From assembly GCA_025363435.1 (NCBI GenBank), contig JANYDY010000007.1, positions 1-47,188 on the forward strand: DNA of 47,188 nucleotides, written 5' to 3'. A model generated the notes under the pieces. That model did not search any database. It was not told the origin of the DNA and saw only the letters and a list, made by a program, of their open reading frames with translations. Origin of the DNA: Betaproteobacteria bacterium (lineage in GTDB: Bacteria > Pseudomonadota > Gammaproteobacteria > Burkholderiales > SG8-41). Every line of letters starts with the position of its first letter. Within the stretch, counting starts at the first letter, position 1. Shown piece by piece: positions 35,588 through 45,288 of this stretch. The translations under genes and the position numbers were made by a program.

Positions 35588-36766
35588 TCAGGCCTTGTTC
35601 AGTTCGGCAGCAATCGCCGAGCCGTAAACGTTATGCAGATTGCTGTTGCTGCTGGCGTCGTACAGGCTGATCAAATGCGCCGCAAGATCATATTTTCTGT
35701 AGACCACATGGGCGATGTAGGCGGTGCGCAGCAACAGGCGCGGGTCTATTGCCGTGATTGCAGCGGGATCTTTCATGTAAATAGCGTCCGCCCACAGCAG
35801 CCGCGAGCGCAGCGAATGCGACGGCAGAGCCTTGTAATTGTTCCAGCCGAATTTCACCAGATCAATGAGTTGAAAACCCCGCTGTCGCATGCATACGTCG
35901 ATATCCGAAAACAGCGGCTGACCGGAATAGAGCGGCGCGAATTCGGCTTCGATATGCACGCACAGCGTTTTCTCCAGCAGTCGCGCGGCATGCGCGACGA
36001 CATCAAAATCGCCGCCTTGAACGTCAACTTTCAAATAGTCGCAGGCGTCGATTTCCTTCACGTCATCGAGTTTGCGCGTCTCTACGTCGATGACCCTGAC
36101 GGTATTGCAGGTGGCGGTAAGCCCCGAAAATTCATTCATCAACGCCAGATTGCTGGGAAACAGCGAAGAGGTCGGCGACCAGGCGTTGAGATGAAATTTG
36201 GCTTTTTCGCCGTTGCCGATGAAGTAGGACAGCGTAGTTACCCGCGGGTCCGGCACCGCGGTGGCGAGCGGGAATTTTGTCGCCGGCTGTTCCAGCCCCG
36301 GATCTGCAAACGGATCGAAGCCGACAATGCGGCAGTCGCCCTCGCGCATCAGAGGCGCATAGATATGCTCTTCATAGGACAGAGGTTGTGCGCCGACGTC
36401 GACGATACGTACTTCAAGAGCGCCGGCGGCGATGCCGGGCAAAACGGGAAATGCTACGCGCGGCGGCAGGTAGTAGGCCTGGTCCGTCTCGATGGCATCT
36501 TTTTCTTTGGGCGCGGCCGGCGCGGTTTTCCTGCCGGCGTGCGCCGCAGTGTCAACGAGCGCCTTATATTGGCGCTGCGGGACGATCGCCACGCCAAACC
36601 ATCCGGCGGCGCCCTGCATGCCTGCGCTGATACGCCGTCCGGCCTGTTTGCACAGTTCTGCGCAGAGACGCATGAACATTGGGCGCATATGTGGATCCGG
36701 GTTTCTTTGATGAAATAAATCTGGGCTGAAGCGCAAAGTTTCGAGTGGACTTACAGCGCGAGTCAT
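35588..36766 (-). CDS. FkbM-like methyltransferase
   Basis: About 392 residues if it starts at ATG 36766 (alternatives 36793 and 36688; the frame is open to 36985 but that overlaps rlmI). A Rossmann region starts at VRIVDVGAQPLS, continues IVGFDPFADP, and CDYLKVDVQGGDFDVV matches the FkbM block (usually DxxLLKIDVEGxExxVL); SDIDVCMRQRGFQLIDL is the usual C-terminal part. Members methylate hydroxyl groups of glycans or natural products; the substrate here is unknown. It is convergent with xerC, 10 bases apart, without a terminator. Confidence 0.8.
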   Translation of the reverse strand: MTRAVSPLETLRFSPDLFHQRNPDPHMRPMFMRLCAELCKQAGRRISAGMQGAAGWFGVAIVPQRQYKALVDTAAHAGRKTAPAAPKEKDAIETDQAYYLPPRVAFPVLPGIAAGALEVRIVDVGAQPLSYEEHIYAPLMREGDCRIVGFDPFADPGLEQPATKFPLATAVPDPRVTTLSYFIGNGEKAKFHLNAWSPTSSLFPSNLALMNEFSGLTATCNTVRVIDVETRKLDDVKEIDACDYLKVDVQGGDFDVVAHAARLLEKTLCVHIEAEFAPLYSGQPLFSDIDVCMRQRGFQLIDLVKFGWNNYKALPSHSLRSRLLWADAIYMKDPAAITAIDPRLLLRTAYIAHVVYRKYDLAAHLISLYDASSNSNLHNVYGSAIAAELNKA

Positions 36767-36821
36767 TATACCGTCCGTTTCCTGCCGGGGCATCGTGCCA
36801 CCAGAATCCAGTAACTGCCGA

Positions 36822-37994
36822 ATGAAAAAACTCATACTCAAACCGGGCCGCGAGAAATCCCTCAAGCGTCGCCATCCGTGGATATTCTCGGGGGCGGTGG
36901 CGAAGCTGCCGGACGCCGTCGAGGGCGGCGAGACGGTCGAGGTTCGTGCCAGCGACGGCGAATTTCTCGCGCTTGCCGCGTGCAATCCGCAATCGCAGAT
37001 CGTCGGCCGTGTGTGGGACTGGCAGGCGCGCGAAATCGATGCAGGGTTTTTTCTCGAGCGTGTGGCGCGTGCAGTGGAGTTGCGCCGCCGCCTGCTGCCG
37101 GATTGCGCAGCGCTGCGGCTGGTGCACGCTGAATCCGATGGGCTGCCGGGTGTCGTGATCGATTGTTACGGCGACGTCGTGGTGGTGCAATTGTCGAGTG
37201 CGGGCGCGATGCGCTGGCGCGATGCCATTGTCGATGCGATTGATCAAACAGTAAAACCGAAAACGATTTTCGAACGCTCGGACGCCGATGTACTGACGCT
37301 CGAAGGTTTGCAGCCGCAGATCGGCCTGCTGCGCGGTGCGCCGCCGCCATCGGACATGACGGTGATTGACGCCGGCGCAAAATTCGAAATCGATGTGCCG
37401 CACGGGCACAAGACCGGTTTTTATCTCGACCAGCGCGACAACCGGCGGCGTTTGCGTGAACTGGCGGCGAACTGCGAGGTGCTCGATTGTTTCGCCTACA
37501 GCGGCGGCTTCACCATCAACGCATTGCTGGGCGGCGCCGCGCGTGTGACCGCGGTGGACAGCGCGGGGCCGGCGCTGGCGATACTGCGCCGTAACGCCGC
37601 CTTGAATAATCTGCCGGCGCCCGAATGCATCGAAGGCGATGTGTTCCAGGTCTTGCGCAAGCTGCGCGACCAGGCGCGCAGTTTCGATCTGATCGTGCTT
37701 GATCCACCGAAATTCGCGCCGACGGCGGCGCATGCGGAGAAAGCGGCGCGTGCCTACAAGGACATCAACCTGCTCGGCTTCAAGCTGTTGAAGCCAGGCG
37801 GATTGCTGTTTTCGTTTTCATGTTCGGGCGGCGTGTCGCGCGACCTGTTTCAGAAAATCGTTGCCGGTGCGGCGCTGGATGCGGGTGTTGACGCGCAAAT
37901 CGTCAATCACCTGAGTGCCGGCGTCGATCATCCGGTGGCGCTGAATTTTCCCGAAAGCGAATATCTGAAGGGCGTGATCTGCCGCGTCGCCTGA
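36822..37994 (+). CDS. rlmI: 23S rRNA (cytosine-C5) methyltransferase RlmI-like
   Basis: 390 residues from ATG 36822. An N-terminal PUA domain (LKPGREKSLKRRHPWIFSGAV) binds RNA; residues about 180-390 form the SAM-dependent methylase with HKTGFYLDQRDNRR, VLDCFAYSGGFTINAL (SAM motif I), LIVLDPPKF (motif IV) and FSFSCSGGVSR, where Cys is the likely catalytic nucleophile of this group. In E. coli RlmI modifies C1962. Its stop lies 1 base from the convergent yidD stop. Confidence 0.92.
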   Translation: MKKLILKPGREKSLKRRHPWIFSGAVAKLPDAVEGGETVEVRASDGEFLALAACNPQSQIVGRVWDWQAREIDAGFFLERVARAVELRRRLLPDCAALRLVHAESDGLPGVVIDCYGDVVVVQLSSAGAMRWRDAIVDAIDQTVKPKTIFERSDADVLTLEGLQPQIGLLRGAPPPSDMTVIDAGAKFEIDVPHGHKTGFYLDQRDNRRRLRELAANCEVLDCFAYSGGFTINALLGGAARVTAVDSAGPALAILRRNAALNNLPAPECIEGDVFQVLRKLRDQARSFDLIVLDPPKFAPTAAHAEKAARAYKDINLLGFKLLKPGGLLFSFSCSGGVSRDLFQKIVAGAALDAGVDAQIVNHLSAGVDHPVALNFPESEYLKGVICRVA

Positions 37995-37995
37995 T

Positions 37996-38214
37996 TCACT
38001 TGACCGGCGGCACCGGATCAACACCGCCCGCATGCCAGGGATGGCAACGCAGCAAACGCCGCACCGCCAGCCAACTGCCGCGCAGCGCGCCGTGCGTGTC
38101 AACGGCTTCAGCCGCGTACGCCGAGCAACTCGGATAAAACCGGCACTGGCCGCCGACAAAGGGGCTCAGGCACAGTTGATAGAGGCGGATGGCGATCAGC
38201 AGCAGGCGTTTCAT
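37996..38214 (-). CDS. yidD: Membrane protein insertion efficiency factor YidD
   Basis: 72 residues. [12 protein letters not shown]-type start ([11 protein letters not shown]), [14 protein letters not shown] with the conserved cysteines, and [16 protein letters not shown] are diagnostic. YidD assists insertion of inner-membrane proteins and normally lies between rnpA and yidC; here it stands alone between rlmI and a DUF2946-like gene, which is unusual. Confidence 0.95.
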   Translation of the reverse strand: MKRLLLIAIRLYQLCLSPFVGGQCRFYPSCSAYAAEAVDTHGALRGSWLAVRRLLRCHPWHAGGVDPVPPVK

Positions 38215-38336
38215 CAGTCATGGCGGCGTGTAGCGAGGGCGCCAGTATAGCCCGCGCGGCAACAGGGTCTTTGCATCGCCGGCCTGATCGGCGTAGTCTT
38301 ATTGCCCTGAGTTACGGTTCGGGCAGCAGGCACACC

Positions 38337-38663
38337 ATGACAATCAAGCGCGGATTACTGCAAATACTGCTGGCAGCCCTGCTGCTGCTGGCGCAGTACA
38401 CCGCAATTTCACACAGCCTGCGCCACTGGCATCCGAACCAGCTCGCGCAGTCGCAGCAGGATGACAGCGGCAAACAGAAAGCGCCGTCCTCGCTGTGTGA
38501 TTTCCACGTTTCCTTCGCCGAAATACTTGGCGCCGTCGGCTCCTGCGCCATGCCGGCGATTGCGGTCGCGCAGATCGGCGAACGTGGCGCCGATCCGTTT
38601 TACGTCCCGCATACCGCCAGACTGCTCGCGCCGCTTTCGCGCGGCCCCCCCGTTACTCTCTGA
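38337..38663 (+). CDS. DUF2946-like exported small protein
   Basis: 108 residues from ATG 38337. A signal peptide or membrane anchor (residues about 5-24, LLQILLAALLLLAQYTA), then a His-containing segment (HSLRHWHPNQ) and a C-terminal end LSRGPPVTL. The RGPP-type end is shared with the protein at 44905, but the CPxC motif is missing here. It precedes an outer-membrane protein and zinc transport genes, so a link to metal handling is likely. Function unknown. The 122-base gap upstream shows no convincing promoter. Confidence 0.6.
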   Translation: MTIKRGLLQILLAALLLLAQYTAISHSLRHWHPNQLAQSQQDDSGKQKAPSSLCDFHVSFAEILGAVGSCAMPAIAVAQIGERGADPFYVPHTARLLAPLSRGPPVTL

Positions 38664-38674
38664 TTCGCATAGGG

Positions 38675-38695
38675 ACAATCGCCACCGGCGATTGT
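38675..38695 (+). promoter_or_regulatory. Perfect hairpin in the leader of the outer-membrane protein gene
   Basis: ACAATCGCC and GGCGATTGT around ACC, 9-base perfect stem, 12 bases after the DUF2946-like stop. No long T run follows. Possible intra-operon attenuator or mRNA processing site. Confidence 0.45.
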
Positions 38696-38726
38696 TGTGG
38701 TCCTTTGTGTTGACGGGAGAACTCCA

Positions 38727-40157
38727 TTGTTCAAACGAAATCTGATTGCTGTCGCGGTTGCGCTGACGTGCGCCGCGCCGGCATTCGCGCAGGATGCCGA
38801 ACTCGCGAAGATACGCGGCGAGATCAAGCAGATGCGCGACAGTTATGAAAAGCGCATCCAGGAACTTGAAAAACGGCTGTCTGACGCCGAAACAAAAGCA
38901 GGCAAGGCTGAAACAGCGGCAGGCAAAGCCGAACAAAGCGCCGGCAAGGCGGAAAGCGCGGCAGTGTCGGCCGCATCGGCAAACAACGCCGGGCGCAGCG
39001 CGGAAAATACTTTCAACCCCGCGATGTCGCTTATCCTGCAGGGCACGTACGCCAGAACGTCGCGTGACCCGAATCAATTCCGGATTACCGGTTTCGCGCC
39101 ATCAGGCGGCGAGGTCGGGCCGCCCAAACGCAGCTTCGGTTTGAATGAAACTGAACTTAACTTCAGCGCCAATATCGATCCGTACTTTCGCGGCGTCGCC
39201 ATCATGGCGGTAGCGCCAGAGGGCGGTATCGAAGTCGAAGAGGGTTATTTTCAAACGTCGGCGCTGCCCAGTGGTTTTACGCTCAAAGGCGGGCGCTTTT
39301 TCTCCGCGCTTGGGTATCAGAACGAGCAGCATCAGCACGCCTGGGATTTTCGCGATGCGCCGCTGCCGTACAAAGCCTTCCTCGGCAACCAGCTGAAGCA
39401 GGACGGTGTGCAGCTGAAATGGCTTGCGCCGACGGACCTGTTTCTTGAGTTCGGTGGCGAGATTGCCAGCGGCGACAAGTTTCCGGGCAGCAACCAGAAC
39501 AAGAACGGTATCGGCGGCAGCAGCCTGTTCGGCCATCTCGGCGGCGATATCGGCGAGAGCACGGCGTGGCGCGCCGGTGTTTCGCATTTGTGGACTTCGC
39601 CGAAAGACCGTAGCTATACCGACACCGACTCGCTGGGCGGCACGGTAACCAATACATTTACCGGCAGCACCAAACTGCTGGCGGTGGACGGTGTATTGAA
39701 GTGGGCGCCCAGCGGCAATTCGACCTATCGCAATTTCAAACTGCAGGGCGAGTACTTCCGCTTCAAACAGGACGGCACGCTGACCTATAACGATTCCGCA
39801 GGCAGCGCGGTGTTCAACAGCGTCAGCGGCGCGCTGCAGACCGATCAGTCCGGATATTACGTGCAGGGCGTGTGGCAGCTTTATCCGCGCTGGCGCGTCG
39901 GTTACCGCTATGACGCTTTGCGCTACGGCAGCGTCAACAACGGCGTGCTTGGCCTCGGGCCGACTGCGGTCGATATGCCTGTGCTCGCCAGCCACAATCC
40001 GACGCGCAACACGCTGATGCTCGATTTCAGCGCGACCGAGTTCAGCCGCTTCCGGCTGCAGCTCGCCGCCGACAAATCGCGCCTCGGCGTTACCGACAAT
40101 CAGGTCCTGCTGCAATACATTCACAGTCTGGGCGCGCATGGCGCGCACAAATTCTGA
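38727..40157 (+). CDS. Outer-membrane beta-barrel protein with N-terminal coiled coil
   Basis: 476 residues from a TTG at 38727, chosen because GGGAGA stands 8 bases upstream and a clean signal peptide follows (FKRNLIAVAVALTCAAPAFAQ). Residues about 23-80 are a heptad-rich coiled coil (KIRGEIKQMRDSYEKRIQELE) followed by Ala/Lys/Glu repeats (GKAETAAGKAEQSAGKAES), probably reaching into the peptidoglycan layer. The rest has alternating aromatic beta strands typical of a porin and ends in a C-terminal Phe. It precedes zinc-type ABC genes by 29 bases, so it may be the metal entry pore; I know no established function. Confidence 0.75.
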   Translation: MFKRNLIAVAVALTCAAPAFAQDAELAKIRGEIKQMRDSYEKRIQELEKRLSDAETKAGKAETAAGKAEQSAGKAESAAVSAASANNAGRSAENTFNPAMSLILQGTYARTSRDPNQFRITGFAPSGGEVGPPKRSFGLNETELNFSANIDPYFRGVAIMAVAPEGGIEVEEGYFQTSALPSGFTLKGGRFFSALGYQNEQHQHAWDFRDAPLPYKAFLGNQLKQDGVQLKWLAPTDLFLEFGGEIASGDKFPGSNQNKNGIGGSSLFGHLGGDIGESTAWRAGVSHLWTSPKDRSYTDTDSLGGTVTNTFTGSTKLLAVDGVLKWAPSGNSTYRNFKLQGEYFRFKQDGTLTYNDSAGSAVFNSVSGALQTDQSGYYVQGVWQLYPRWRVGYRYDALRYGSVNNGVLGLGPTAVDMPVLASHNPTRNTLMLDFSATEFSRFRLQLAADKSRLGVTDNQVLLQYIHSLGAHGAHKF

Positions 40158-40186
40158 GGCAGGCCCGGCATGCAAAGGACACCGCA

Positions 40187-41092
40187 ATGAAACAATGGCT
40201 GAAAATTTCGTTTTGTCTTGCCGCCTGTGCGCTTGCGCAGCCGGCGCTCGCCGCGTTGAATATTTTTGCCTGCACGCCGGAGTGGGGCGCGCTGGCGAAA
40301 GAACTCGCCGGCGACAAGGCGAATATCTATACGGCGACCAATGCGTTGCAGGATCCGCATCACGTCGAAGCGCGACCGAGCCTGATTGCGCGCGCGCGCG
40401 GCGCCGATCTGGTGGTCTGCACCGGCGCCGATCTTGAAGTCGGCTGGTTGCCGCTGGTGCTGACGCAATCGGGCAATCCGAAAATTCGCGCCGGTCAACC
40501 CGGTTTTTTCGAGGCTTCGCGTTTTGTGCCCATGCTCGAAGTGCCGGCTTCGGTCGACCGTTCGCAGGGCGATGTGCATCCGGGCGGCAATCCGCACATA
40601 CACCTCGACCCGCGCAACATCAGCAAGGTCGCCGCGGCATTGAGCGAGCGCATGGCGCAGCTCGATGCCGCCGACGCTGAAAATTACCGCGCGCGCGCAC
40701 GGGATTTTATTGAGCGCTGGCAGCAGGCGATCGCGCGCTGGGAAAAAGACGGCGCGCCGCTCAAAGGCATGACGGTGGTCGGTTATCACAAGAACATGAG
40801 CTATTTGAACAGCTGGCTCGGCATACGCGAACTTGGCAGCCTTGAACCCAAGCCCGGCCTGCCGCCGACCACCGCGCACATGAGCGAGCTGCTGGCGCGC
40901 CTGGCCAGAGACCCGGCGAAAGCGGTGGTGCGCTCCGCCTATAACGATCCGCGCGCAGCGGAATGGCTGACCGCCAATGCAAAAATCCCGGCGGTGGTAT
41001 TGCCGTTTACGGTGGGCGGCAGCGACCGGGCCAAGGATCTGTTTGGATTGTTCGATGACACACTTGCGCGTTTGCTGGCGGTGGCGAAATGA
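40187..41092 (+). CDS. Zinc/manganese-type ABC substrate-binding protein
   Basis: 301 residues with signal peptide (cleavage near ALAALN). ZnuA-like cluster A-I fold: IFACTPEWGALAKEL, DPHHVEARPS, ADLVVCTGADLEVGW, NPHIHLDP and YHKNMSYL, which provide the histidines of the metal site. The long His/Asp loop of ZnuA is absent. It overlaps the permease gene by 4 bases. It should carry Zn or Mn in the periplasm. Confidence 0.9.
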   Translation: MKQWLKISFCLAACALAQPALAALNIFACTPEWGALAKELAGDKANIYTATNALQDPHHVEARPSLIARARGADLVVCTGADLEVGWLPLVLTQSGNPKIRAGQPGFFEASRFVPMLEVPASVDRSQGDVHPGGNPHIHLDPRNISKVAAALSERMAQLDAADAENYRARARDFIERWQQAIARWEKDGAPLKGMTVVGYHKNMSYLNSWLGIRELGSLEPKPGLPPTTAHMSELLARLARDPAKAVVRSAYNDPRAAEWLTANAKIPAVVLPFTVGGSDRAKDLFGLFDDTLARLLAVAK

Positions 41093-41853
41093 ATGCCGCG
41101 GCGATTGATTTGAGCATACTGTGGCCCGCACTGATTGCGGGGCTGCTGGTCACCGCAACGCATGTGCCGCTCGGCAGCCAGGTGTTAAGCCGCGGCATCG
41201 TGTTTATCGATCTGGCGATTGCGCAGATTGCCGGACTGGGCGTGGTGGCAGCCGATCTGATGGGCTTCGAAGCGCACGGTTGGGCGGTGCAGGTGTCGGC
41301 TTTGACTGCCGCACTCGCCGGCGCATTGCTGCTGACGTGGACGGAAAAACGCTGGGCCGATGTGCAGGAAGCGATCATCGGCGTTACTTTCATATTGGCG
41401 GCGAGCGGCGCGCTGATACTGCTGGCCAGCAATCCGCATGGCGCCGAGCATCTAAAAGAACTGCTGGTCGGACAGATCCTGTGGGTCAACCCTGCGCATT
41501 TGCCGCTGGTGGCGATTGCTTCTGCGGTGATACTCGGGTTGTGGTTTGCGTTGCGTGAACGCATCGGGCCGGTCGGTTTTTACACGCTGTTTGCGTGTGC
41601 CGTCACCGTCTCGGTGCAGCTCGTCGGCCTCTACCTGGTGTTTACTTCGTTGATCGTGCCGGCGCTGGCGACACGCACGCTGAAGCGGCAGCGGCTCGCC
41701 GCCGGTTACGTGCTCGGCGCCGCCGGCTACGCGCTGGGCCTGCTGGTCTCGGCCATTACCGACTGGCCGTCGGGCCCGGCCATCGTCTGGGTAATGACCG
41801 CGATTGCGATCGTGTTTTACGCAATGGCGCCGGCGCGTGCTAAGGTGTCCTGA
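41089..41853 (+). CDS. Metal ABC transporter permease (ZnuB-like)
   Basis: 254 residues, about eight membrane helices. SRGIVFIDLAIAQIAGLGVV and QEAIIGVTFILAASGALILL are typical of the ABC-3 permease family; LGSQVLSRG near the start marks the first cytoplasmic loop. It starts within the binding-protein stop codon region. An ATPase gene, normally third in this set, is not present in the window; the next gene is a cation exporter. Confidence 0.9.
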   Translation: MNAAAIDLSILWPALIAGLLVTATHVPLGSQVLSRGIVFIDLAIAQIAGLGVVAADLMGFEAHGWAVQVSALTAALAGALLLTWTEKRWADVQEAIIGVTFILAASGALILLASNPHGAEHLKELLVGQILWVNPAHLPLVAIASAVILGLWFALRERIGPVGFYTLFACAVTVSVQLVGLYLVFTSLIVPALATRTLKRQRLAAGYVLGAAGYALGLLVSAITDWPSGPAIVWVMTAIAIVFYAMAPARAKVS

Positions 41854-41859
41854 ATCAAT

Positions 41860-42816
41860 ATGCCCGATCATTCTCACCACCATACGCACGGTCATCCGCA
41901 CGACCATCATCACGGTCACAAGGATCACCACCATCACCATCTGCCACGCGCCGATGCGATGCGCGCGTTTGCGATCGGCATTGCCTTAAACACGGTTTTC
42001 GTGATTGTCGAATGGATGTTCGGCGTGCTGTCGGGTTCGCTGGCGCTGATTGCCGACGCTACGCATAACCTCGGCGACGTGCTCGGCTTGATACTGGCCT
42101 GGGGCGCTGCATCGCTGGCGCGGCGCCCGCCGTCGGCGCGCTTTACCTACGGCCTCGGCGGTTCGACCATACTCGCCGCACTCGCCAATGCGATGTTGCT
42201 GCTGGTGGCGATCGGCGGCATCGCCTGGGAAGCGATCCAGCGGCTCGGCAGCACGCAAGCCGTCGATGCGCCGGTCATGATCTGGGTTGCGCTGCTCGGC
42301 GTGGCGATCAACGGCGCGACGGCATGGCTGTTCATGGCCGGCGGAAAAAAAGATCTCAATATGCGCGGCGCTTATCTGCACATGGCGGCCGACGCCGGCG
42401 TGTCGCTGGGCGTCGCAGTAGCCGGCATCGGCATGCTCTACTCCGGCTGGCGCTGGCTCGATCCGGTGGTCAGTCTGCTGATTGTGGCGGTGATATTCGC
42501 CGGCACATGGGGACTGTTGCGCGATTCGGTGCGCATGGCGCTGCAGGCGGCGCCCGAGAATATCGATACGGCCGGTGTGCGGCGCTATCTTGCCGCGCTG
42601 CCCGGTGTGTCCGAAGTGCATGATCTGCATATCTGGGCGATGAGCACCGCGGAAAACGCCATGACCGCGCATCTGGTGATGCCGGCGGGCCACCCCGGCG
42701 ACGATTTTTTTGCCGATGTGGTCGAACATATCGAGCACGCATTTGCGATCGGCCACGTCACCATACAAATCGAAACCGGCCGTGCCTGCGCGCTGGCGCC
42801 CGACCACGTCGTCTAG
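41860..42816 (+). CDS. Cation diffusion facilitator with His-rich N-terminus
   Basis: 318 residues. The first 28 residues contain 15 or so histidines ([18 protein letters not shown]), a likely zinc buffer. Six helices follow, with the metal sites HNLGD (helix [19 protein letters not shown]) and HMAADAG (helix V), and a cytoplasmic domain with [10 protein letters not shown]. It exports Zn or similar ions by proton antiport. It lies 6 bases after the permease gene, so import and export genes seem to share a transcript. Confidence 0.92.
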   Translation: MPDHSHHHTHGHPHDHHHGHKDHHHHHLPRADAMRAFAIGIALNTVFVIVEWMFGVLSGSLALIADATHNLGDVLGLILAWGAASLARRPPSARFTYGLGGSTILAALANAMLLLVAIGGIAWEAIQRLGSTQAVDAPVMIWVALLGVAINGATAWLFMAGGKKDLNMRGAYLHMAADAGVSLGVAVAGIGMLYSGWRWLDPVVSLLIVAVIFAGTWGLLRDSVRMALQAAPENIDTAGVRRYLAALPGVSEVHDLHIWAMSTAENAMTAHLVMPAGHPGDDFFADVVEHIEHAFAIGHVTIQIETGRACALAPDHVV

Positions 42817-42829
42817 AACAATCGCGGGG

Positions 42830-42858
42830 CTTGAAATGCCCGCGCCGGCCCCAATTTA
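42830..42858 (+). promoter_or_regulatory. Probable sigma-32 heat-shock promoter of hslVU
   Basis: CTTGAAA (42830-42836) and CCCCAATTTA (42849-42858) match the RpoH boxes CTTGAAA and CCCCATNT with a 12-base spacer. hslVU is a classic RpoH target. The distance to the hslV ATG is about 75 bases. Confidence 0.75.
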
Positions 42859-42934
42859 TCAAGTTCCTTTATTCGCAATCACGCCGGCCGTTGCAGCAGG
42901 CGGCGCCGCTTCCGACCCCACGAGCGAGACCTTC

Positions 42935-43471
42935 ATGGAACAATTTCACGGCACGACCATCATCTCCGCGCGGCGCGGCAACCGTGTTGCGCTTGGTGGT
43001 GACGGCCAGGTCACTTTCGGCAATGTCGTCCTGAAGGCGAGTGCGCGCAAAGTGCGGCGCCTCTACGCAGACAAGATACTCGCCGGATTTGCCGGCGGCA
43101 CTGCCGACGCGTTCACGCTGTTCGAACGCTTCGAAGCGAAACTCGAAAAACATCAGGGCAATCTGTTGCGCTCGGCGGTTGAGCTGGCGAAAGACTGGCG
43201 CACCGACCGCATGCTGCGCCGGCTCGAAGCCATGCTGGTGGTCTGCGACGCGCAAAGTTCGCTGATCATTTCCGGCAATGGCGACGTGCTCGAACCCGAG
43301 CAGGGCCTTGTTGCAATCGGCAGCGGCGGGCCTTACGCGCAGGCAGCCGCGTGCGCCCTGCTTGAAAACACCACGATGGCGCCGGAGGAGATCGTCAAGA
43401 AAGCGCTGACTATCGCCGGCGACTTGTGCATCTATACCAACCAGAACCATACGATTGAAGTATTGGAATGA
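42935..43471 (+). CDS. hslV: ATP-dependent protease subunit HslV
   Basis: 178 residues from ATG 42935; upstream frame is non-coding. HslV is the proteolytic core of the HslUV complex. The sequence begins [20 protein letters not shown], so processing after Gly6 would expose the catalytic Thr7 of the TTI motif, as in related betaproteobacterial Hsl[21 protein letters not shown] and the end [11 protein letters not shown] are family marks. hslU follows after 65 bases. Confidence 0.96.
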   Translation: MEQFHGTTIISARRGNRVALGGDGQVTFGNVVLKASARKVRRLYADKILAGFAGGTADAFTLFERFEAKLEKHQGNLLRSAVELAKDWRTDRMLRRLEAMLVVCDAQSSLIISGNGDVLEPEQGLVAIGSGGPYAQAAACALLENTTMAPEEIVKKALTIAGDLCIYTNQNHTIEVLE

Positions 43472-43536
43472 ATGAGTGACATCGCGCGCCGTTTTTCCTG
43501 CCGGCGATTTCCACTCAATCCTGAATCCTGATTTCT

Positions 43537-44859
43537 ATGACCCAAATGACCCCGCAGGAAATCGTCCACGAACTGGACAAACACATCATCGGCCAGGCCG
43601 ATGCCAAACGCGCGGTGGCGATTGCACTGCGTAACCGCTGGCGCCGCCAGGAGGTGCCGGAACCGCTGCGGCAGGAAATCACGCCGAAAAATATTCTGAT
43701 GATCGGGCCGACCGGCGTCGGTAAAACCGAAATTGCGCGCCGTCTGGCGCGGCTGGCCAACGCGCCCTTCATCAAAGTTGAAGCGACCAAATTTACCGAA
43801 GTCGGTTACGTTGGTCGCGACGTCGACACCATCATCCGCGATCTGGTTGAAAGCGCGATCAAGCAGGCGCGCGAGCAGGCGACCCGCCGCGTGCGTCATC
43901 AGGCGGCGGATCAGGCCGAGGAGCGTGTGCTCGCGGTGCTGCTGCCGGTGGCGCGCGACGGTGTGGCCGCCGACAGCGACGGCCCGACGCGGCAGAAATT
44001 CCGCAAGAAGCTGCGCGAAGGCGAACTCGACGACAAGGAAATCGAAATCGACGTCGCCACCCCGCAGGCGCAGATGGAAATATTCGCGCCGCCGGGCATG
44101 GAAGACCTGACTTCGCAGATTCAGAGCATGTTTCAGAATCTCGGCGGTGGCGGCAAACGCAAAACGCGCAAACTGAAAATCCGCGAAGCGATGAAAATGC
44201 TCGCCGAGGAAGAAGCCGCCAAGCTCGTCAATGATGAAGAGTTGAAGCTGCAGGCGGTTGCCAATGTCGAGCAGAACGGCATCGTATTTCTCGACGAAAT
44301 CGACAAGATCACCAGTCGCAGCGAAGTCTCGGGCGCCGATGTGTCGCGCCAGGGCGTGCAGCGCGATCTGCTGCCGCTGGTCGAGGGCACGACGGTGTCG
44401 ACCAAGTACGGCATGATCAAGACCGACCACATCCTGTTCATCGCCAGCGGCGCATTTCACCTCGCCAAGCCGTCGGATCTGATTCCCGAAATGCAGGGAC
44501 GCTTCCCGATCCGCGTCGAGTTGGCCAGCCTGTCGGTCAACGATTTCGAACAGATCCTGACCAATACCGACGCCTGCCTGACGCGCCAGTACGAAGCCTT
44601 GATTGCCACGGAGGGCGTCAAACTCGAATTTCAGGCGAGTGCCATCAAGCGGCTCGCCGAGATCGCCTGGCAGGTCAATGAAAAAACCGAAAACATCGGT
44701 GCGCGCCGCCTGCACACCGTGATGGAAAAGCTGCTCGAAGATGTTTCTTACGACGCGGCCAAACATGCCGGGCAGAGTGTCGTTATCGACGCCACCTACG
44801 TCGATCTGCGACTCAAGGCGCTGGCGCAAAGCGAGGATCTCGCGCGTTACGTGCTCTAA
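43537..44859 (+). CDS. hslU: HslU ATPase/unfoldase subunit
   Basis: 440 residues, normal length. N-terminal [21 protein letters not shown], Walker A GPTGVGKT (about residue 59), pore loop GYVGRD, Walker [10 protein letters not shown], and the C-terminal tail [15 protein letters not shown] that docks on HslV. The inserted I domain (about 110-230) is present. It unfolds substrates for HslV with ATP. Confidence 0.97.
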   Translation: MTQMTPQEIVHELDKHIIGQADAKRAVAIALRNRWRRQEVPEPLRQEITPKNILMIGPTGVGKTEIARRLARLANAPFIKVEATKFTEVGYVGRDVDTIIRDLVESAIKQAREQATRRVRHQAADQAEERVLAVLLPVARDGVAADSDGPTRQKFRKKLREGELDDKEIEIDVATPQAQMEIFAPPGMEDLTSQIQSMFQNLGGGGKRKTRKLKIREAMKMLAEEEAAKLVNDEELKLQAVANVEQNGIVFLDEIDKITSRSEVSGADVSRQGVQRDLLPLVEGTTVSTKYGMIKTDHILFIASGAFHLAKPSDLIPEMQGRFPIRVELASLSVNDFEQILTNTDACLTRQYEALIATEGVKLEFQASAIKRLAEIAWQVNEKTENIGARRLHTVMEKLLEDVSYDAAKHAGQSVVIDATYVDLRLKALAQSEDLARYVL

Positions 44860-44868
44860 GGCCGTTGT

Positions 44869-44898
44869 TTGCGTTGCCGCCGGCGCTTTTGTTATAGT
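44869..44898 (+). promoter_or_regulatory. Candidate promoter of the DUF2946 gene
   Basis: TTGCGT (44869-44874) and TATAGT (44893-44898) with an 18-base spacer, 6 bases before the ATG at 44905. A near-leaderless transcript would result. Confidence 0.35.
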
Positions 44899-44904
44899 CG
44901 CGCC

Positions 44905-45279
44905 ATGCTGCGCAATTCCACCAAACGCCGTTTCATCGCCTGGCTCGCCATACTGGCGATGGGCCTCAACGGCCTGTGGCCCTTGCTGGCCACCGCGGCG
45001 CCGGTGGAATTCTCTGCGCCGATTTGCTCGATGGCTGGTACCACCATGGCGCCGGACGCGTACAGCCTGCCGGCGCAGCCGGCGCCGGCAAAATCGCCCG
45101 CGCCGCATTGCCCGTTTTGCACGGGCGGCAGCGACCACAATCCGGCGCTCGCCACTTCCAAAACGCTGGCATTTGCACCGGCGGCGGTTGTGCCGCCGCT
45201 GCTTGCCGTTGTTGCAGTTTCCCCTTCCTTTATTTTTCTCGCCGCGCATCCGCGCGGCCCGCCTTCCCGCCTGATTTGA
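44905..45279 (+). CDS. DUF2946 family exported protein
   Basis: 124 residues from ATG 44905. Signal peptide (RRFIAWLAILAMGLNGLWPLLATAAP), a Cys at ICSMAG, the motif HCPFC in mid-protein, a second hydrophobic segment (PPLLAVVAVSPSFIFLA) and the end HPRGPPS. These match DUF2946, small proteins of unknown function often beside TonB-dependent receptors or copper genes. The Cys/His pattern suggests metal binding. Here a TonB receptor follows. Confidence 0.75.
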   Translation: MLRNSTKRRFIAWLAILAMGLNGLWPLLATAAPVEFSAPICSMAGTTMAPDAYSLPAQPAPAKSPAPHCPFCTGGSDHNPALATSKTLAFAPAAVVPPLLAVVAVSPSFIFLAAHPRGPPSRLI

Positions 45280-45288
45280 CCTGAACGC

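Noticed and set aside
36767-36985. Extended N-terminus of the FkbM-like protein
   Set aside because: Overlaps the rlmI start region and has no family sequence; a start at or below 36793 is more likely.
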